Below are positions 37,039 through 45,985 of a stretch of 64,000 nucleotides of DNA, piece after piece (position 1 is the first letter of the stretch; each line of letters opens with the position of its first letter). Location of the stretch: assembly GCA_963761525.1 (NCBI GenBank), contig CAVXHG010000009.1:310001-374000 (forward strand), read 5' to 3'. The notes under the pieces were generated by a model, which worked only from the letters and a program-made list of their open reading frames with translations, was not told the origin of the DNA and ran no database searches. Source of the DNA: BOG-931 sp963761525 (GTDB taxonomy: Bacteria; Pseudomonadota; Alphaproteobacteria; Rhizobiales; Xanthobacteraceae). Made by a program: the position numbers and the translations under genes.

Positions 37039-38368
37039 ATGACCTATGTCGCTTGCGTTTTGCGCAGGACGTTCGAGCACATCGCGCGCTTTCGTCGTCA
37101 TGACGGCGGTTCGATGGCGCTGTTCGCAGGATTGACTTCCGTTCCTATTATTTTCGCGGTCGGCGCCGGCGTCGACTATAGCAGCGCGAACATGGTCAAG
37201 AGCAAGCTTGACGCGGTGGCGGATGCCGCTGCGCTTTCCGCTGTCGATCACACCGCAATCTCCGGAACTGCTGCGGCAGCGCAAACGACTGCTACGAACG
37301 TCTTCAATTCCGAAGCCGGCGGCATAAACAATGTCACAGTCGGCAGTGTGAACGTTGCTGTCACTGACAGCGCCACCGGCCGCGCCGCCGTGGTTGCCTA
37401 TACGGCCACCAAAACTAACGCCTTCATGGGAATGTTCGGATTGCCGACCACGACCATCACCGGTCAGTCGCAGTCGGCGGCGGGACTGTCGGTGAATATA
37501 AATTTCTATCTGCTGCTCGATAATTCACCGTCGATGAACATCGCCGCGACTACTGCCGGTATCAGCACGATGGTGTCGCACACATCGGCACAGGGCGGCT
37601 GTGCGTTTGCTTGTCATGAGTTCGAACCCGTCCGCGGATAACCTCGGTAATCCGAACGGCGAAGATAATTATACCCTGGCGCAAAATCTCGGCGTGGTGA
37701 CGCGTATGGAGAACCTGGCCAGCGCGACGCAGTCGCTGATGACGACAGCCGCCTCAACCGAGGGATCCAATACCAGCCAGTATCAGATGGCGATTTATAC
37801 GTTCGCCAATTCGGGGCTCAGCACTATTCAGTCGCTCACGTCGAACATGACGACCGCACAGGCATCGGCGGGTAACGTCAATGTGCTCGAAGTCTACGAC
37901 AACAACTGGCTGACCAAGACCAACCAGAACAACGACACCGACACCAGCTTTGAAAGTGCGATGTCGGCGATCAACGGTATTATGCCCAGTCCGGGGCTCG
38001 GCACGCCGACCAGCACGCCGCAGGAAGTGCTATTCATCGTCTCGGACGGCGTGGATGATGAAGTATCTTCAAGCTGTTCGCAGTCGCTCGACGGCAACCG
38101 CTGCCAGGCGCCGTTCAGCACAAGCTGGTGCACGACCGTCAAGAATCGCGGCATCCAGATCGCCGTGCTCTACACCGCTTATCTACCGCTGCCGACTAAC
38201 TCCTGGTATAACGACTGGATTGCTCCGTTTCAGAGCCAGATCAGCCCGAACATGGAGAGCTGCGCGTCGCCGGGAATGTTCTTTACGGTGACGACCGATG
38301 GCGACGTCACGGCTGCGATGCAATCGCTGTTCGCGCAGGCCATCTCAACCGCGCGCCTCACGAAATAG
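37039..38368 (+). CDS. TadE/TadG-like pilus-assembly protein with vWA-like domain (+1 frame break)
   Basis: The first frame gives HDGGSMALFAGLTSVPIIFAVGAGVDYSSA, the TadG N-terminal membrane helix. It is followed by SKLDAVADAAALSAV and a start of a von Willebrand-type domain (YLLLDNSPSMNIA, MIDAS-like DxSxS variant). The frame breaks at about 37621 (extra T in GAGTTC) and continues one base later at SNPSADNLGNPNGEDNYTLAQ through EVLFIVSDGVDDEV to the stop. The intact form would be 442 aa, normal for the family. GTG at 37012 is an alternative start. These proteins sit in the inner membrane and help assemble Flp/Tad pili, but no other tad genes are here. Confidence 0.82.
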
Positions 38369-38436
38369 CCGAAATTTGTGGCGCGTTGGCTCGCTGGCCC
38401 GTGGACGGTAGCAGTCGGTTCGTCTAAATTTCCCGG

Positions 38437-39291
38437 ATGCTCAGTGACCTTCATCACGACGGCCAATTTACTTGGCCGAACGGCTCGAGCGTCGCGGTAA
38501 CGCTGACCTTCGATTTTCAGGGCGGCGAGGATGTGCGTCCGCTGCCGGACGGAACGCGTGACCACGAGGAGTATACCCAGGCCGAATATGGGCCGCAGAC
38601 TGGCATCTGGCGCATCCTTCGTATCCTTCAAGACGAGGGCGTGAAGGCGACCTTCCTCACCTGCGGGGCAATTGCCGAGCGTTATCCCGAAGCAGTGAAA
38701 GCGATTGTCGCTGCCGGGCATGAAATCGCCGGCCATGGCTATCATCACGAAGTTGCACGCAAGCTCACGCGCGAGCAGGAACGCGATGTGATGCGAAAGA
38801 CCGTCGACATGATCCGCGACCGGACAGGACAGCGGCCGGTCGGATGGCGATCATGCACGCAGAGTCCGAATAGCCTTGAACTCCTGATGGAGCACGGCTT
38901 TCTCTGGAACAGCAATTCGTTCTCTCACGATCTGCCGTTTCTCTGGGAATCGAATGGACGGGTGCTGGTCGAACTGCCGCGGCAGCCCTTCGGCGATGGT
39001 CGTACCTACCAGCACAAGAAAAATGACGCCGGTAACCCGCACGACACGCTGCTGATCTGGAAGGCAATGTTCGACGAGTTTCATGAAGAGTCGAAGCGGT
39101 CTCCGGCTTATTGTCCGTTCCAGTTTCATCCCTACATCTCGGGCCGGCCGGGCCGTGCCAGGACACTGCGCGCGATCGTTCAGCACATGAAACAATCCGG
39201 CGGTGTGTGGTTCGCGACCGGCAGTGAAGTCGCGCGCTGGTGCCTTGACGAGGTCTTTAAGGTCGACGCCCCGGTCCGTGCCGCGTCGTAA
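38437..39291 (+). CDS. Polysaccharide deacetylase family protein (PuuE/allantoinase-like)
   Basis: The 284-aa cytoplasmic-looking protein has the NodB-fold motifs: VAVTLTFDFQGGED (metal Asp region), ATFLTCGAIAERYPE, AGHEIAGHGYHH (metal His pair HGYHH), and a late CPFQFHPYISGRPGR. The PuuE-like group includes enzymes that open allantoin or remove acyl groups from amides, rather than cell-wall deacetylases. There is no signal peptide. The ATG lies 68 bp after the TadG-like gene. Confidence 0.87.
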   Translation: MLSDLHHDGQFTWPNGSSVAVTLTFDFQGGEDVRPLPDGTRDHEEYTQAEYGPQTGIWRILRILQDEGVKATFLTCGAIAERYPEAVKAIVAAGHEIAGHGYHHEVARKLTREQERDVMRKTVDMIRDRTGQRPVGWRSCTQSPNSLELLMEHGFLWNSNSFSHDLPFLWESNGRVLVELPRQPFGDGRTYQHKKNDAGNPHDTLLIWKAMFDEFHEESKRSPAYCPFQFHPYISGRPGRARTLRAIVQHMKQSGGVWFATGSEVARWCLDEVFKVDAPVRAAS

Positions 39292-39504
39292 GTTTCATCA
39301 GGATCCACGAAGCTCCCGGAATTATTGGTAAAGTGGCCATCGCTTTGCAGGCGTTGCCGGCGCCCAGGGGCGGGGGCTGAATTGTCGGGGCGCAAGCCCA
39401 GTAATTACATGTTGCTATGACAATGTTGGCGACTTTTGCTGACACTTAATGTTTCGGTGGCACTTATCCGCGCGCTTGGTATCGCGTAAGGTAGGTGCCG
39501 TTTT

Positions 39505-39578
39505 GCGGGTGTAGCTCAATGGTAGAGCAGAAGCCTTCCAAGCTTATGACGAGGGTTCGATTCCCTTCACCCGCTCCA
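39505..39578 (+). tRNA. tRNA-Gly (anticodon TCC)
   Basis: The 74-nt cloverleaf has acceptor GCGGGTG with CACCCGC, D-arm GTAGCTCAATGGTAGAGC, anticodon loop CTTCCAAG, T-arm GAGGGTTCGATTCCCTTC and encoded CCA. It lies upstream of tRNA-Trp and secE, a common alphaproteobacterial arrangement. Confidence 0.96.
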
Positions 39579-39678
39579 ATCCCTGCACAAGCGGTGCAAA
39601 GCCCTTCAGCCTTCAGCTTCCGCAACTGCGGGCTGGACACTTTGCCCGCCTGAAGGCATGACACTGCCGCGAACGCCT

Positions 39679-39755
39679 AGGAGTGTAGCTCAACTGGCTA
39701 GAGCACCGGTCTCCAAAACCGGGGGTTGCAGGTTCGAGTCCTGCCACTCCTGCCA
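39679..39755 (+). tRNA. tRNA-Trp (anticodon CCA)
   Basis: The 77-nt cloverleaf has acceptor AGGAGTG with CACTCCT, anticodon loop CTCCAAA, T-arm GCAGGTTCGAGTCCTGC, discriminator G and encoded CCA. It precedes secE-nusG, its classic neighbour. Confidence 0.97.
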
Positions 39756-39771
39756 GGCTTCGCGATCCCGA

Positions 39772-39803
39772 TAGCTCAGGTCTCTTGTAGCTCAGGTCTC
39801 TTG
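39772..39803 (+). repeat. Two exact copies of a 16-bp unit
   Basis: TAGCTCAGGTCTCTTG is present at 39772-39787 and again at 39788-39803, followed by TAGCC, just downstream of tRNA-Trp. The unit contains TAGCTCAG, reminiscent of a tRNA D-arm. It looks like local slippage. Confidence 0.8.
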
Positions 39804-39834
39804 TAGCCACCCGGAGCCTGGTACTTCCGGAGCT

Positions 39835-39975
39835 TCAGTGCCGTAGGGAGGCTGGTTCCGAGGCGGCGCTACCTAAATCGCGCAACGCTATTTTCGGCGC
39901 GGTCATTATGCAGCCGCACGTAATAAAACCGATGATGCAGACAAAAAGCATCCAGAGCCCTGCGTCGATTTCCAT
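39835..39975 (-). CDS. Membrane micro-protein with CGCxxTAP motif, copy 1 (46 aa)
   Basis: The ATG is preceded by GGGAGA and opens MEIDAGLWMLFVCIIGFITC, continuing GCIMTAP and a polar tail. It is one hydrophobic helix ending in Cys-Gly-Cys. A paralogous ORF at 40261-40374 shares the layout D..LW.L, helix, CGC..TAP, and the 5' flanks are also similar. Two diverged copies retaining the same motif argue that both are real. Function unknown; the cysteines could be lipidated or bind metal. Confidence 0.6.
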   Translation of the reverse strand: MEIDAGLWMLFVCIIGFITCGCIMTAPKIALRDLGSAASEPASLRH

Positions 39976-40260
39976 GTCGTTTCTCCCTGGTCGCCCTTGC
40001 AATCAGTCAACCACGCGGGCGCGCAAACGCTTCTGTGATTGAACGTCGCAGTCAGGGTACAAAACGTCTCAGGGGATGGCCGACGCGTATGGCTCGGATC
40101 AGCCGTATCATTGGTGAGATCGCCTTTCGGCTTCACTTCTTAGGTTACGGGCCGCCAGCAGCAGAACTGCGTGCGGCCCGGTAAAGATCGCTGCAAAAGG
40201 AAACACCCCTCGCAAGCGCATCGTTAAGTTTTGAGTGGCTATTGATCGTCGGCGTTGCTC

Positions 40261-40374
40261 TTACTGGCTACGCCGGAAAGTGCCCGCCGGGGCGGTCAGA
40301 ACGCAGCCGCAAGCCACAAAAAGCACCGCAATACCCATCAATACCCAAAGCGTTGTATCGATATCGAAAGACAT
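40261..40374 (-). CDS. Membrane micro-protein with CGCxxTAP motif, copy 2 (37 aa)
   Basis: The ATG follows the strong ribosome site AAGGAGA and opens MSFDIDTTLWVLMGIAVLFV, continuing ACGCVLTAPAG and a basic tail. It shares with copy 1 the acidic start, LW pair, single helix and CGC..TAP signature. The two ORFs are 285 bp apart on the same strand with similar leader sequences, so this is an old tandem duplication. Too small for standard gene prediction. Function unknown. Confidence 0.6.
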   Translation of the reverse strand: MSFDIDTTLWVLMGIAVLFVACGCVLTAPAGTFRRSQ

Positions 40375-40655
40375 CTTGTTCTTCTCCTTGGCGCCCTTGA
40401 GGGGACCAATAGAGGATCGGCGGCCGATGATCGAGGATCATGGCCGCATTGGCCTAATTCGCCTGGCGCATAGCGGTTAACCCCCCGGATCGGCCCGAAC
40501 GCCGGTTTCGCTTGACGGTGCGGCCCGCGGGCAGTAGGAAGCTGCCATCGCAAGCGGCCCGGATGACGGATTTCCGCAGCGAACATTCCCCAAAAGAAAC
40601 CGCCTATCGGTCTCGTCCTGCAAGTGGGGCGGGGAGTGCTTATTTGGTTTGAGCG
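40375..40655. promoter_or_regulatory. Intergenic region ahead of secE-nusG
   Basis: These 281 bp must contain the rightward promoter of secE-nusG-rplKA and the leftward promoter of micro-protein copy 2. I see no gene and no clear consensus boxes. The region is GC-rich apart from AAAAGAAAC near 40591. Confidence 0.4.
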
Positions 40656-40853
40656 ATGGCGAAGATCAATCTGTTCAAGTTCCTGCAGGAAGTGCGTGCC
40701 GAGGGCCAAAAGGTCACTTGGCCGACCCGTAAGGAGACCACCGTGACCACCATCATGGTGTTCGTCATGGTGTTCGTTGCGTCGATTTTCTTTCTGTTAT
40801 CGGACCAGGTTATGCGCATCGCTGTGAGTTTTTTACTCGGTATCAGCAGTTGA
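40656..40853 (+). CDS. secE: Preprotein translocase subunit SecE
   Basis: The 65-aa protein has the SecE signature RAEGQKVTWPTRKETTVTT followed by one membrane helix (TTIMVFVMVFVASIFFLL). It clamps SecY in the translocon. It is the short single-helix form usual in alphaproteobacteria. It lies 40 bp before nusG, as in most bacteria. Confidence 0.96.
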   Translation: MAKINLFKFLQEVRAEGQKVTWPTRKETTVTTIMVFVMVFVASIFFLLSDQVMRIAVSFLLGISS

Positions 40854-40893
40854 GCTTTATCGAACGCCAAAATCATGATGCGGAATTCATGAC

Positions 40894-41424
40894 ATGACGA
40901 GCCGATGGTACGTCGTCCACGCCTATTCAAACTTTGAGAATAAGGTCGCGGATTCGATCCGGGAACAGGCGAAGCAGCGCGGTCTTGCCGAGCTATTTGA
41001 AGAAATCCTGGTTCCGAAGGAAAAGGTCATCGAGGTCCGGCGCGGCCGCAAGGTCGATGCCGAGCGCAAGTTCTTTCCCGGCTACGTGCTGGTGAAGATG
41101 GATATGACCGATGACGCCTACCATCTCATCAAGAATACGCCGAAAGTGACGGGTTTCCTCGGTTCCGACAACAAGCCGATGCCGGTGACGGAGGCTGAAG
41201 CCCAGCGCATTATCCATCAAGTTCAGGAAGGCATCGAACGGCCGAAGCCGTCTGTATCCTTCGAGGTTGGCGAGCAGGTGCGCGTGTCCGACGGACCGTT
41301 TGCCTCGTTCAACGGCACGGTGGAGGAAGTGGACGAAGGTCGGTCGCGGCTCAAGGTTGCGGTTTCGATCTTCGGTCGCGCCACGCCGGTCGAACTGGAG
41401 TTCGGACAAGTCGAGAAGTTGTAA
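40894..41424 (+). CDS. nusG: Transcription elongation/termination factor NusG
   Basis: The 176-aa protein has the NGN domain (MTSRWYVVHAYSNFENKVAD, FPGYVLVKMDM) and the C-terminal KOW domain (GPFASFNGTVEEVDEGRSRLKV). It binds RNA polymerase and links it to Rho and to ribosomal S10. Length and order secE-nusG-rplK are standard. Confidence 0.97.
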   Translation: MTSRWYVVHAYSNFENKVADSIREQAKQRGLAELFEEILVPKEKVIEVRRGRKVDAERKFFPGYVLVKMDMTDDAYHLIKNTPKVTGFLGSDNKPMPVTEAEAQRIIHQVQEGIERPKPSVSFEVGEQVRVSDGPFASFNGTVEEVDEGRSRLKVAVSIFGRATPVELEFGQVEKL

Positions 41425-41496
41425 GCGTGAAGTGAAGCCGTGGGAGGTGAGGCGGCCGCCAGCTGTCGAAATCCGAACCACTAACAGGAGCAAAGT

Positions 41497-41922
41497 ATGG
41501 CGAAGAAAATTACTGGCTATGTAAAGTTGCAGGTACCGGCAGGGGCGGCCAATCCGTCGCCGCCGATCGGTCCCGCGCTCGGCCAGCGCGGCCTCAACAT
41601 CATGGAGTTCTGCAAGGCGTTCAACGCGCAGACCCAGAAGTTGGAGAAGGGCGCGCCAATTCCCGTTACCATCACGGTCTATGCCGACCGTTCGTTCACC
41701 TTCGAGATGCGTCAGCCGCCGGTTTCGCACTTCCTCAAGAAGGCGGCGAAGCTCGAAAGCGGCTCGAAGACGCCTGGCCGCGACGTGGCCGGCGCGGTGA
41801 CCAAAGCGCAGGTGCGCGAGATTGCCGAGCAGAAGATGAAAGATCTGAACTGCGATACGATCGAATCGGCGATGCGCATGATCGAAGGGTCCGCGCGCTC
41901 GATGGGCCTGGAGGTGAAGTGA
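41497..41922 (+). CDS. rplK: 50S ribosomal protein L11
   Basis: The 141-aa protein begins MAKKITGYVKLQVPAGAANP and carries the GPALGQRGLNIMEFCKAFN loop of the GTPase-associated centre, ending GSARSMGLEVK. The start has an AGGAG site. Its TGA overlaps the rplA ATG by one base. Confidence 0.98.
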   Translation: MAKKITGYVKLQVPAGAANPSPPIGPALGQRGLNIMEFCKAFNAQTQKLEKGAPIPVTITVYADRSFTFEMRQPPVSHFLKKAAKLESGSKTPGRDVAGAVTKAQVREIAEQKMKDLNCDTIESAMRMIEGSARSMGLEVK

Positions 41923-42632
41923 TGGCACTCGGCAAACGCACGACCAAAGCCCGTGAAGGCGTCGACCGCGAGAAGCTTTATCCGCTGCAAGAAGCGGTGA
42001 AGATGGTCATGGACCGCGCCAAGGCGAAATTCGACGAGACTATCGAAATTGCGATGAATCTCGGTGTCGATCCGCGGCATGCTGATCAGCAGGTTCGCGG
42101 CGTCGTCAATCTGCCGAATGGCTCCGGCCGCTCGGTGCGGGTCGCAGTCTTCGCACGCGGCGCCAAGGCCGATGAGGCCAAGGCCGCGGGTGCCGACATC
42201 GTCGGAGCGGAAGATCTGGTCGAGAAGGTGCAGGGCGGAGCGATCGACTTCGATCGCGTCGTCGCGACCCCGGACCTGATGCCGCTGGTCGGCCGTCTCG
42301 GCAAAGTGCTGGGCCCGCGCGGGCTTATGCCAAATCCGAAGGTCGGCACCGTCACCATGGACGTCACCACCGCGGTGAAAGGCGCCAAGGGCGGCTCCGT
42401 CGAGTTCCGCGTCGAGAAGGCCGGCATTGTTCAGGCTGGCGTCGGCAAGGCTTCGTTCTCGGAAGAGAAAATCGTCGAAAACATCGTCGCTTTCGCCGAT
42501 GCCGTGCAGAAATCACGGCCGCAGGGCGCCAAGGGTCAGTACATCAACCGCGTGGCGCTTTCTTCGACCATGGGGCCTGGCGTCAAAATCGAGCCGTCGA
42601 CCCTATTCCCCAATTCGCAGCAGGGGCATTAA
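41922..42632 (+). CDS. rplA: 50S ribosomal protein L1
   Basis: The 236-aa protein contains ALGKRTTKAREGVDREK, VVNLPNGSGRSVRVAVFARG, GRLGKVLGPRGLMPNPKVGT and the C-terminal YINRVALSSTMGPGVKIE. It binds 23S rRNA at the L1 stalk and represses its own L11-L1 mRNA in other bacteria. It starts at the ATG overlapping the rplK stop. A strong terminator follows, so rplJ is transcribed separately. Confidence 0.98.
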   Translation: MALGKRTTKAREGVDREKLYPLQEAVKMVMDRAKAKFDETIEIAMNLGVDPRHADQQVRGVVNLPNGSGRSVRVAVFARGAKADEAKAAGADIVGAEDLVEKVQGGAIDFDRVVATPDLMPLVGRLGKVLGPRGLMPNPKVGTVTMDVTTAVKGAKGGSVEFRVEKAGIVQAGVGKASFSEEKIVENIVAFADAVQKSRPQGAKGQYINRVALSSTMGPGVKIEPSTLFPNSQQGH

Positions 42633-42675
42633 GGCCGGCGCAGTCTGACCTTTCGGCGGAGAGATGCACGATTAG

Positions 42676-42704
42676 AAACGCGCCGTCCTCGGACGGCGCG
42701 TTTT
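42676..42704 (+). terminator. Rho-independent terminator after rplA
   Basis: Arms 42676-42688 and 42691-42703 form a 13-bp GC-rich hairpin (AAACGCGCCGTCC with GGACGGCGCGTTT), followed by T. It closes the secE-nusG-rplKA unit. Confidence 0.9.
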
Positions 42705-42729
42705 GCATTTCGGGACCATTCACGGCGCC

Positions 42730-43251
42730 TCAGTCCAGGAACGTCGTCAGCGCCGCTCCTTTGTCGTGAATAGTGATCGCGAGTACGTCGGCGGACTCTG
42801 TTTCGCTCGGGTTCTCAAAGAACACGTGCGTTGTGCCGTACGGTTCATGGAACATCGCGCCGGCGCTATAGGCCGCGACCGGAAGCCCGGCATGTTCGGA
42901 ACGTACCGTGCCGTTGAGCACATAGGCGGTGACGTCACCGCCGTGGACGTGGGGTGGCGAAAGCGCCCTGGGCGGCAGGTGCACGAGCTGAACCGTAATG
43001 TACTTGCCAGGCGCGGTGGCGAGTGGCTCTGAGCGAAGGGTTTTGACGACTGTTCGCGGCCGTGACGCCGCGTTATCGCCATTCGTTGAACTACATAGAA
43101 TCCACGGCAGAGACGCCGCCGCCTCGATGCCGCGCGTCGCGGCGTTCAAGCTCGGCCACATCGCCGCGGCAGCAAGCAAGGCGGCGCAGAGCCATAAAAT
43201 CGGTGACCACGAAAGCGTTCGCGATCCTGAGAGGGAGAAAGCGGCGCTCAC
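42730..43251 (-). CDS. Membrane-anchored cupin domain protein
   Basis: The 173-aa protein has an N-terminal membrane helix (ILWLCAALLAAAAMW), then a small cupin with metal-ligand motifs PPHVHGGDVTAYVLNGTV and FHEPYGTTHVFFEN. DVLAITIHDKG forms the last strand. It would face the periplasm and may bind or remove a small reactive molecule. It overlaps the upstream AhpD-like gene by 4 bp and is read with it, opposite to the surrounding ribosomal genes. Confidence 0.78.
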   Translation of the reverse strand: MSAAFSLSGSRTLSWSPILWLCAALLAAAAMWPSLNAATRGIEAAASLPWILCSSTNGDNAASRPRTVVKTLRSEPLATAPGKYITVQLVHLPPRALSPPHVHGGDVTAYVLNGTVRSEHAGLPVAAYSAGAMFHEPYGTTHVFFENPSETESADVLAITIHDKGAALTTFLD

Positions 43252-43737
43252 GACGCGGCCTTCAAGGCGGGGGCCGTGAACTTGGGCGGAGTGAAACGAT
43301 AGGCGATACCGAGCCTATTCCAGGCGTTGATCGCGACGATCGTCGATGACAGCAGGGCAAGCTCGCTGTCGGAGAAAGCCTTGCGCGCCGCGGCGTAGAT
43401 CTCATCTGTGACCCCGGCGGCGATTGTCGTCAGCGCTTCGGTCCAGGCCAATGCCGAGCGTTCGCGCGCGTCAAAGGCCGGCGTCTCGCGCCAGACCGCC
43501 AGCATGTGCAGCTTTTCACGCGGAACCCCAAGCTTTTCTGCGGCATCGACATGAAGCGCCACGCAGAAGCCGCAACCATTGATCTGCGACGCTCGTAGCT
43601 TAACGAGTTCAAGGAGTCCCTCTATCAAGCCCGCTGGCTTGAGCCACTGCGGAAAGCTTTAGGAGTGCCGTGTTAGCTTCCGGCGCGAGTTTGCCGAAAT
43701 CCTGATATTCGAGGCGCAACTCATGAAAAGTTTCCAT
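43248..43737 (-). CDS. Carboxymuconolactone decarboxylase / AhpD-like protein (+1 frame break)
   Basis: The ATG at 43737 opens METFHELRLEYQDFGKLAPE and continues to SGLDRG. An extra base in GGG (plus-strand CCC 43618-43620) then gives a TGA. Reading one base later continues LLELVKLRASQINGCGFCVALH to the stop. The CxxC-xx-H motif (CGFCVALH) is the redox site of the AhpD fold. The corrected protein is 162 aa, family-typical. It likely reduces or scavenges peroxides. It is divergent from marR with operator-like palindromes between, so it is probably repressed by that MarR. Confidence 0.85.
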
Positions 43738-43770
43738 CGGTTCTATCCTTGCCTGTCAGCGCAGAGTCAG

Positions 43771-43805
43771 TTATCAGTGTGCTGATAATATATCAGGGAG
43801 CTGAT
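43771..43805. promoter_or_regulatory. Tandem palindromic operator for the MarR regulator
   Basis: A perfect palindrome TTATCAG-TGTG-CTGATAA lies at 43771-43788, and a second with the same half-sites and 4-base spacer, ATCAG-GGAG-CTGAT, at 43792-43805. Their centres are 19 bp apart, about two helical turns. The second covers the marR ribosome site and its start codon, and both lie between the divergent marR and AhpD-like genes. This is a strong candidate for MarR binding and autorepression. Confidence 0.75.
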
Positions 43806-44304
43806 GAAAACCGCAAGGCGTGTGAAAACGGGAAAGTCGGCTGTCGCAACGACCCTGGCGGTGCCAGAGGTTGGCGAAGGCAAGCGCGGCGAAGACGGCT
43901 ATCTGGCCTATTTGTTACGGCAGGGCGCGGGCGCGGTGCGGCTGAAGCTCGAACGCGCCTTGGCTGATCTGGGCGTGACGTACCCGCAATTCCTCGTGCT
44001 GACGATGCTGGATAGCTATCCCGGCGCGTCCGGTGCCGACATAGCGCGGCTGGCGCTTCTTACGCCGCAGACCGTGCATGGCATTGTGACAAACCTCGAA
44101 CGTGCAGCGCTGGTCGCGCGCGCCGCACACCCTGTTCACGGACGAGTGCAGACATTGGCGCTTACGCCGGTCGGTCGCACGCTGCTGTTGCGATGCAAGA
44201 AGCGCGCAGTCGATCTCGATGCATCGTTGTCGGTCGTATTATCTCGCGCGGACGAGAAAATTATCCGCCGCTGGCTAGTCGCGCTCGCTAAACGCGGTGA
44301 GTGA
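43804..44304 (+). CDS. MarR family transcriptional regulator
   Basis: The 166-aa protein has an N-terminal basic tail, then the MarR winged helix: YLLRQGAGAVRLKLERALADL, VTYPQFLVLTMLDSYPGASGADIARLALLTPQTVHGI, and wing region RAAHPVHGRVQTLALTPVGR. Such regulators respond to phenolics or oxidants. The start lies within the second palindrome. It probably controls the divergent AhpD-like/cupin genes and itself. Confidence 0.92.
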   Translation: MKTARRVKTGKSAVATTLAVPEVGEGKRGEDGYLAYLLRQGAGAVRLKLERALADLGVTYPQFLVLTMLDSYPGASGADIARLALLTPQTVHGIVTNLERAALVARAAHPVHGRVQTLALTPVGRTLLLRCKKRAVDLDASLSVVLSRADEKIIRRWLVALAKRGE

Positions 44305-44332
44305 ACGGGCGCCAAGGGTGGACTATGGGCGA

Positions 44333-45536
44333 CTATGCAGCAGCTTTCTTTCCCCAAAGCTCTCGTGTCGCGATCTGTGCGCCTTCGACCAGTGCCTTGA
44401 GCTTCGCCCACATGATCGTCGGATGAACGCGGCGTGCGAACGGGCTTTGCGCAAAACCACAGTCGGTGCCACCAATGACATTCTCGCGGCCGACAATTCT
44501 GGCCAGCCGCACGATGCGCTCTGCAACCAATTCCGGATGCTCGACGATGTTGGTGGCGTGACTGATGACGCCGGGGATCAGCTTTTGCCCCGGCCGAAGC
44601 TTAACGGTTTCCCAAGCGTGCCATTCATGGGCGTGGCGCGGATTGGCGGCTTCGAAGGAGTAATGGCCGACCCGCACCTGCAACACCAGATCGATGATGT
44701 CCTTGAGAGGCACATCGAAGGCATGGGGGCCGTTCCAGCTTCCCCAACAGATATGATAGCGCGAGCGCTCTTCGGGGATTCCCCGGAGCGCGTGGTTCAG
44801 CGCGTCGACGCGCATTTGCGCCCAGCGGCGATAGTCCGCGTTCGACATCGGCGGCACCATGCGCTCGTGCATGTAGGGCAGGAAAGCATCGTCGATCTGG
44901 ACATAAAGCCCGGCGTCGACAATCGCTTTGTATTCCTGATGCAGAGCATCGGCGAGCGCCGTCAGGAAAGTCTCTTCGTCCTTGTAGTGCTCAAGCTTGG
45001 CGCCGGGCAGGGCGCTTGCAGGGGCGACCACCGGGAGAAATCCCTGCAGCGAGGGATGGGCGGTCTTCGCTTTGGCAAGACCTGACTGGAGATTGCGCGA
45101 TGTCGCGCGATACCTGCTGTTTCGAATATTGCAGCGGGCCATTGACCACGATGCGGTTGCCGAGTCTCTTGCCCAATCCCGAAGCGGCATCGTACTCGGC
45201 ATAGAATTCGGGAAATGCGCTGACGTCTTGGCCGCCGCGCATGGACGACATCGGGTCTTTGATTTCCTCCGGAGTCGCTGGCCGGATGGTAATCCCGCTC
45301 AACCGCTTGAAGATATAAAAGGCCCAGTTGACGCCCTTGCTGAATTCGCCGTCGCTGACGATGTCGATCCCGGTTTCGGCTTGCTCGCGAACGATCTCCG
45401 CAACCGACTCGGTCAGGCAGGTCTCGAACGCCGCTTCGTCGTACGGCTTGCCGTCTTCGATGGCGCGCCAGAATTCGATCAGCTTTGCCGGCCGGATCAG
45501 GCTGCCGACGTGGGTGGTCAGAATACGGTCCGGCAT
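44333..45536 (-). CDS. Cobalamin-independent methionine synthase-like (MetE C-terminal) protein (+1 frame break)
   Basis: The ATG at 45536 gives MPDRILTTHVGSLIRPAKLI, DIVSDGEFSKGVNWAFYIF and NRIVVNGPLQYSKQQVSRDIA. The frame is lost at about 45095-45098 and resumes one base later at NLQSGLAKAKTAHPSLQGF. Corrected length is 400 aa. Zinc-ligand motifs of the MetE/coenzyme-M-transferase fold are visible: HICWGSWNGPH and GGTDCGFA. Stand-alone proteins of this type may act on thiols other than homocysteine, so the substrate is open. It lies between marR and the rplJ leader, opposite in strand to rplJ. Confidence 0.85.
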
Positions 45537-45985
45537 AGTCGATCCTCCCAGGGTGAGTTTTCGTCATCGTATGATGGAGGCCGCGAACCCGCAAAGTGCC
45601 GGCGTCTGTAGAAAATCGCTTGGCAAAGTCGCCTTGGGCGGCTAAATAGCGCCGCGAGGGCGTGCCGGCCCCGTTTGTCGGTGCGCTCTTGTGCACTTTT
45701 CAGAACCTTGAAGCTACCCCCGGTTCCTGGCCGTATCCTCACGGATTGTCTAGGAACCAGAGGAGCTTAGTGGTCTTGGGAGGTGGTCCTGTCCGAGACT
45801 GCCGGCGCCGGAAACGGCTTAATCCATCGCAGATGGGCCAGCATAGACGGGTGAAGACTTAGGGGCAGAGATTGCCCTTCGGTTCTGACCTCGAAGGCCC
45901 GATGGAGCGAAAGCTCGATCGGGGGGCAGGGTGCAAAGCATCAACCCGGCGGTTCCACTCATGGACCGCCAACCGGAGAGAGCTG
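45537..45985 (+). promoter_or_regulatory. Promoter and leader region of rplJL (L10 leader candidate)
   Basis: These 449 bp hold no convincing gene. The last ~130 bases are a likely structured leader, including GGCGGT (45950-45955) paired with ACCGCC (45964-45969) just before the ribosome site GGAGAG. In other bacteria the L10(L12)4 complex binds such a leader to control its own synthesis. The start of transcription is not identified. The region also serves as the promoter of the divergent MetE-like gene. Confidence 0.45.

Noticed and set aside
39772..39803. tRNA-like or CRISPR-like repeat
   Set aside because: Only two adjacent 16-bp copies with no spacer; it is too short and cannot fold as a tRNA.
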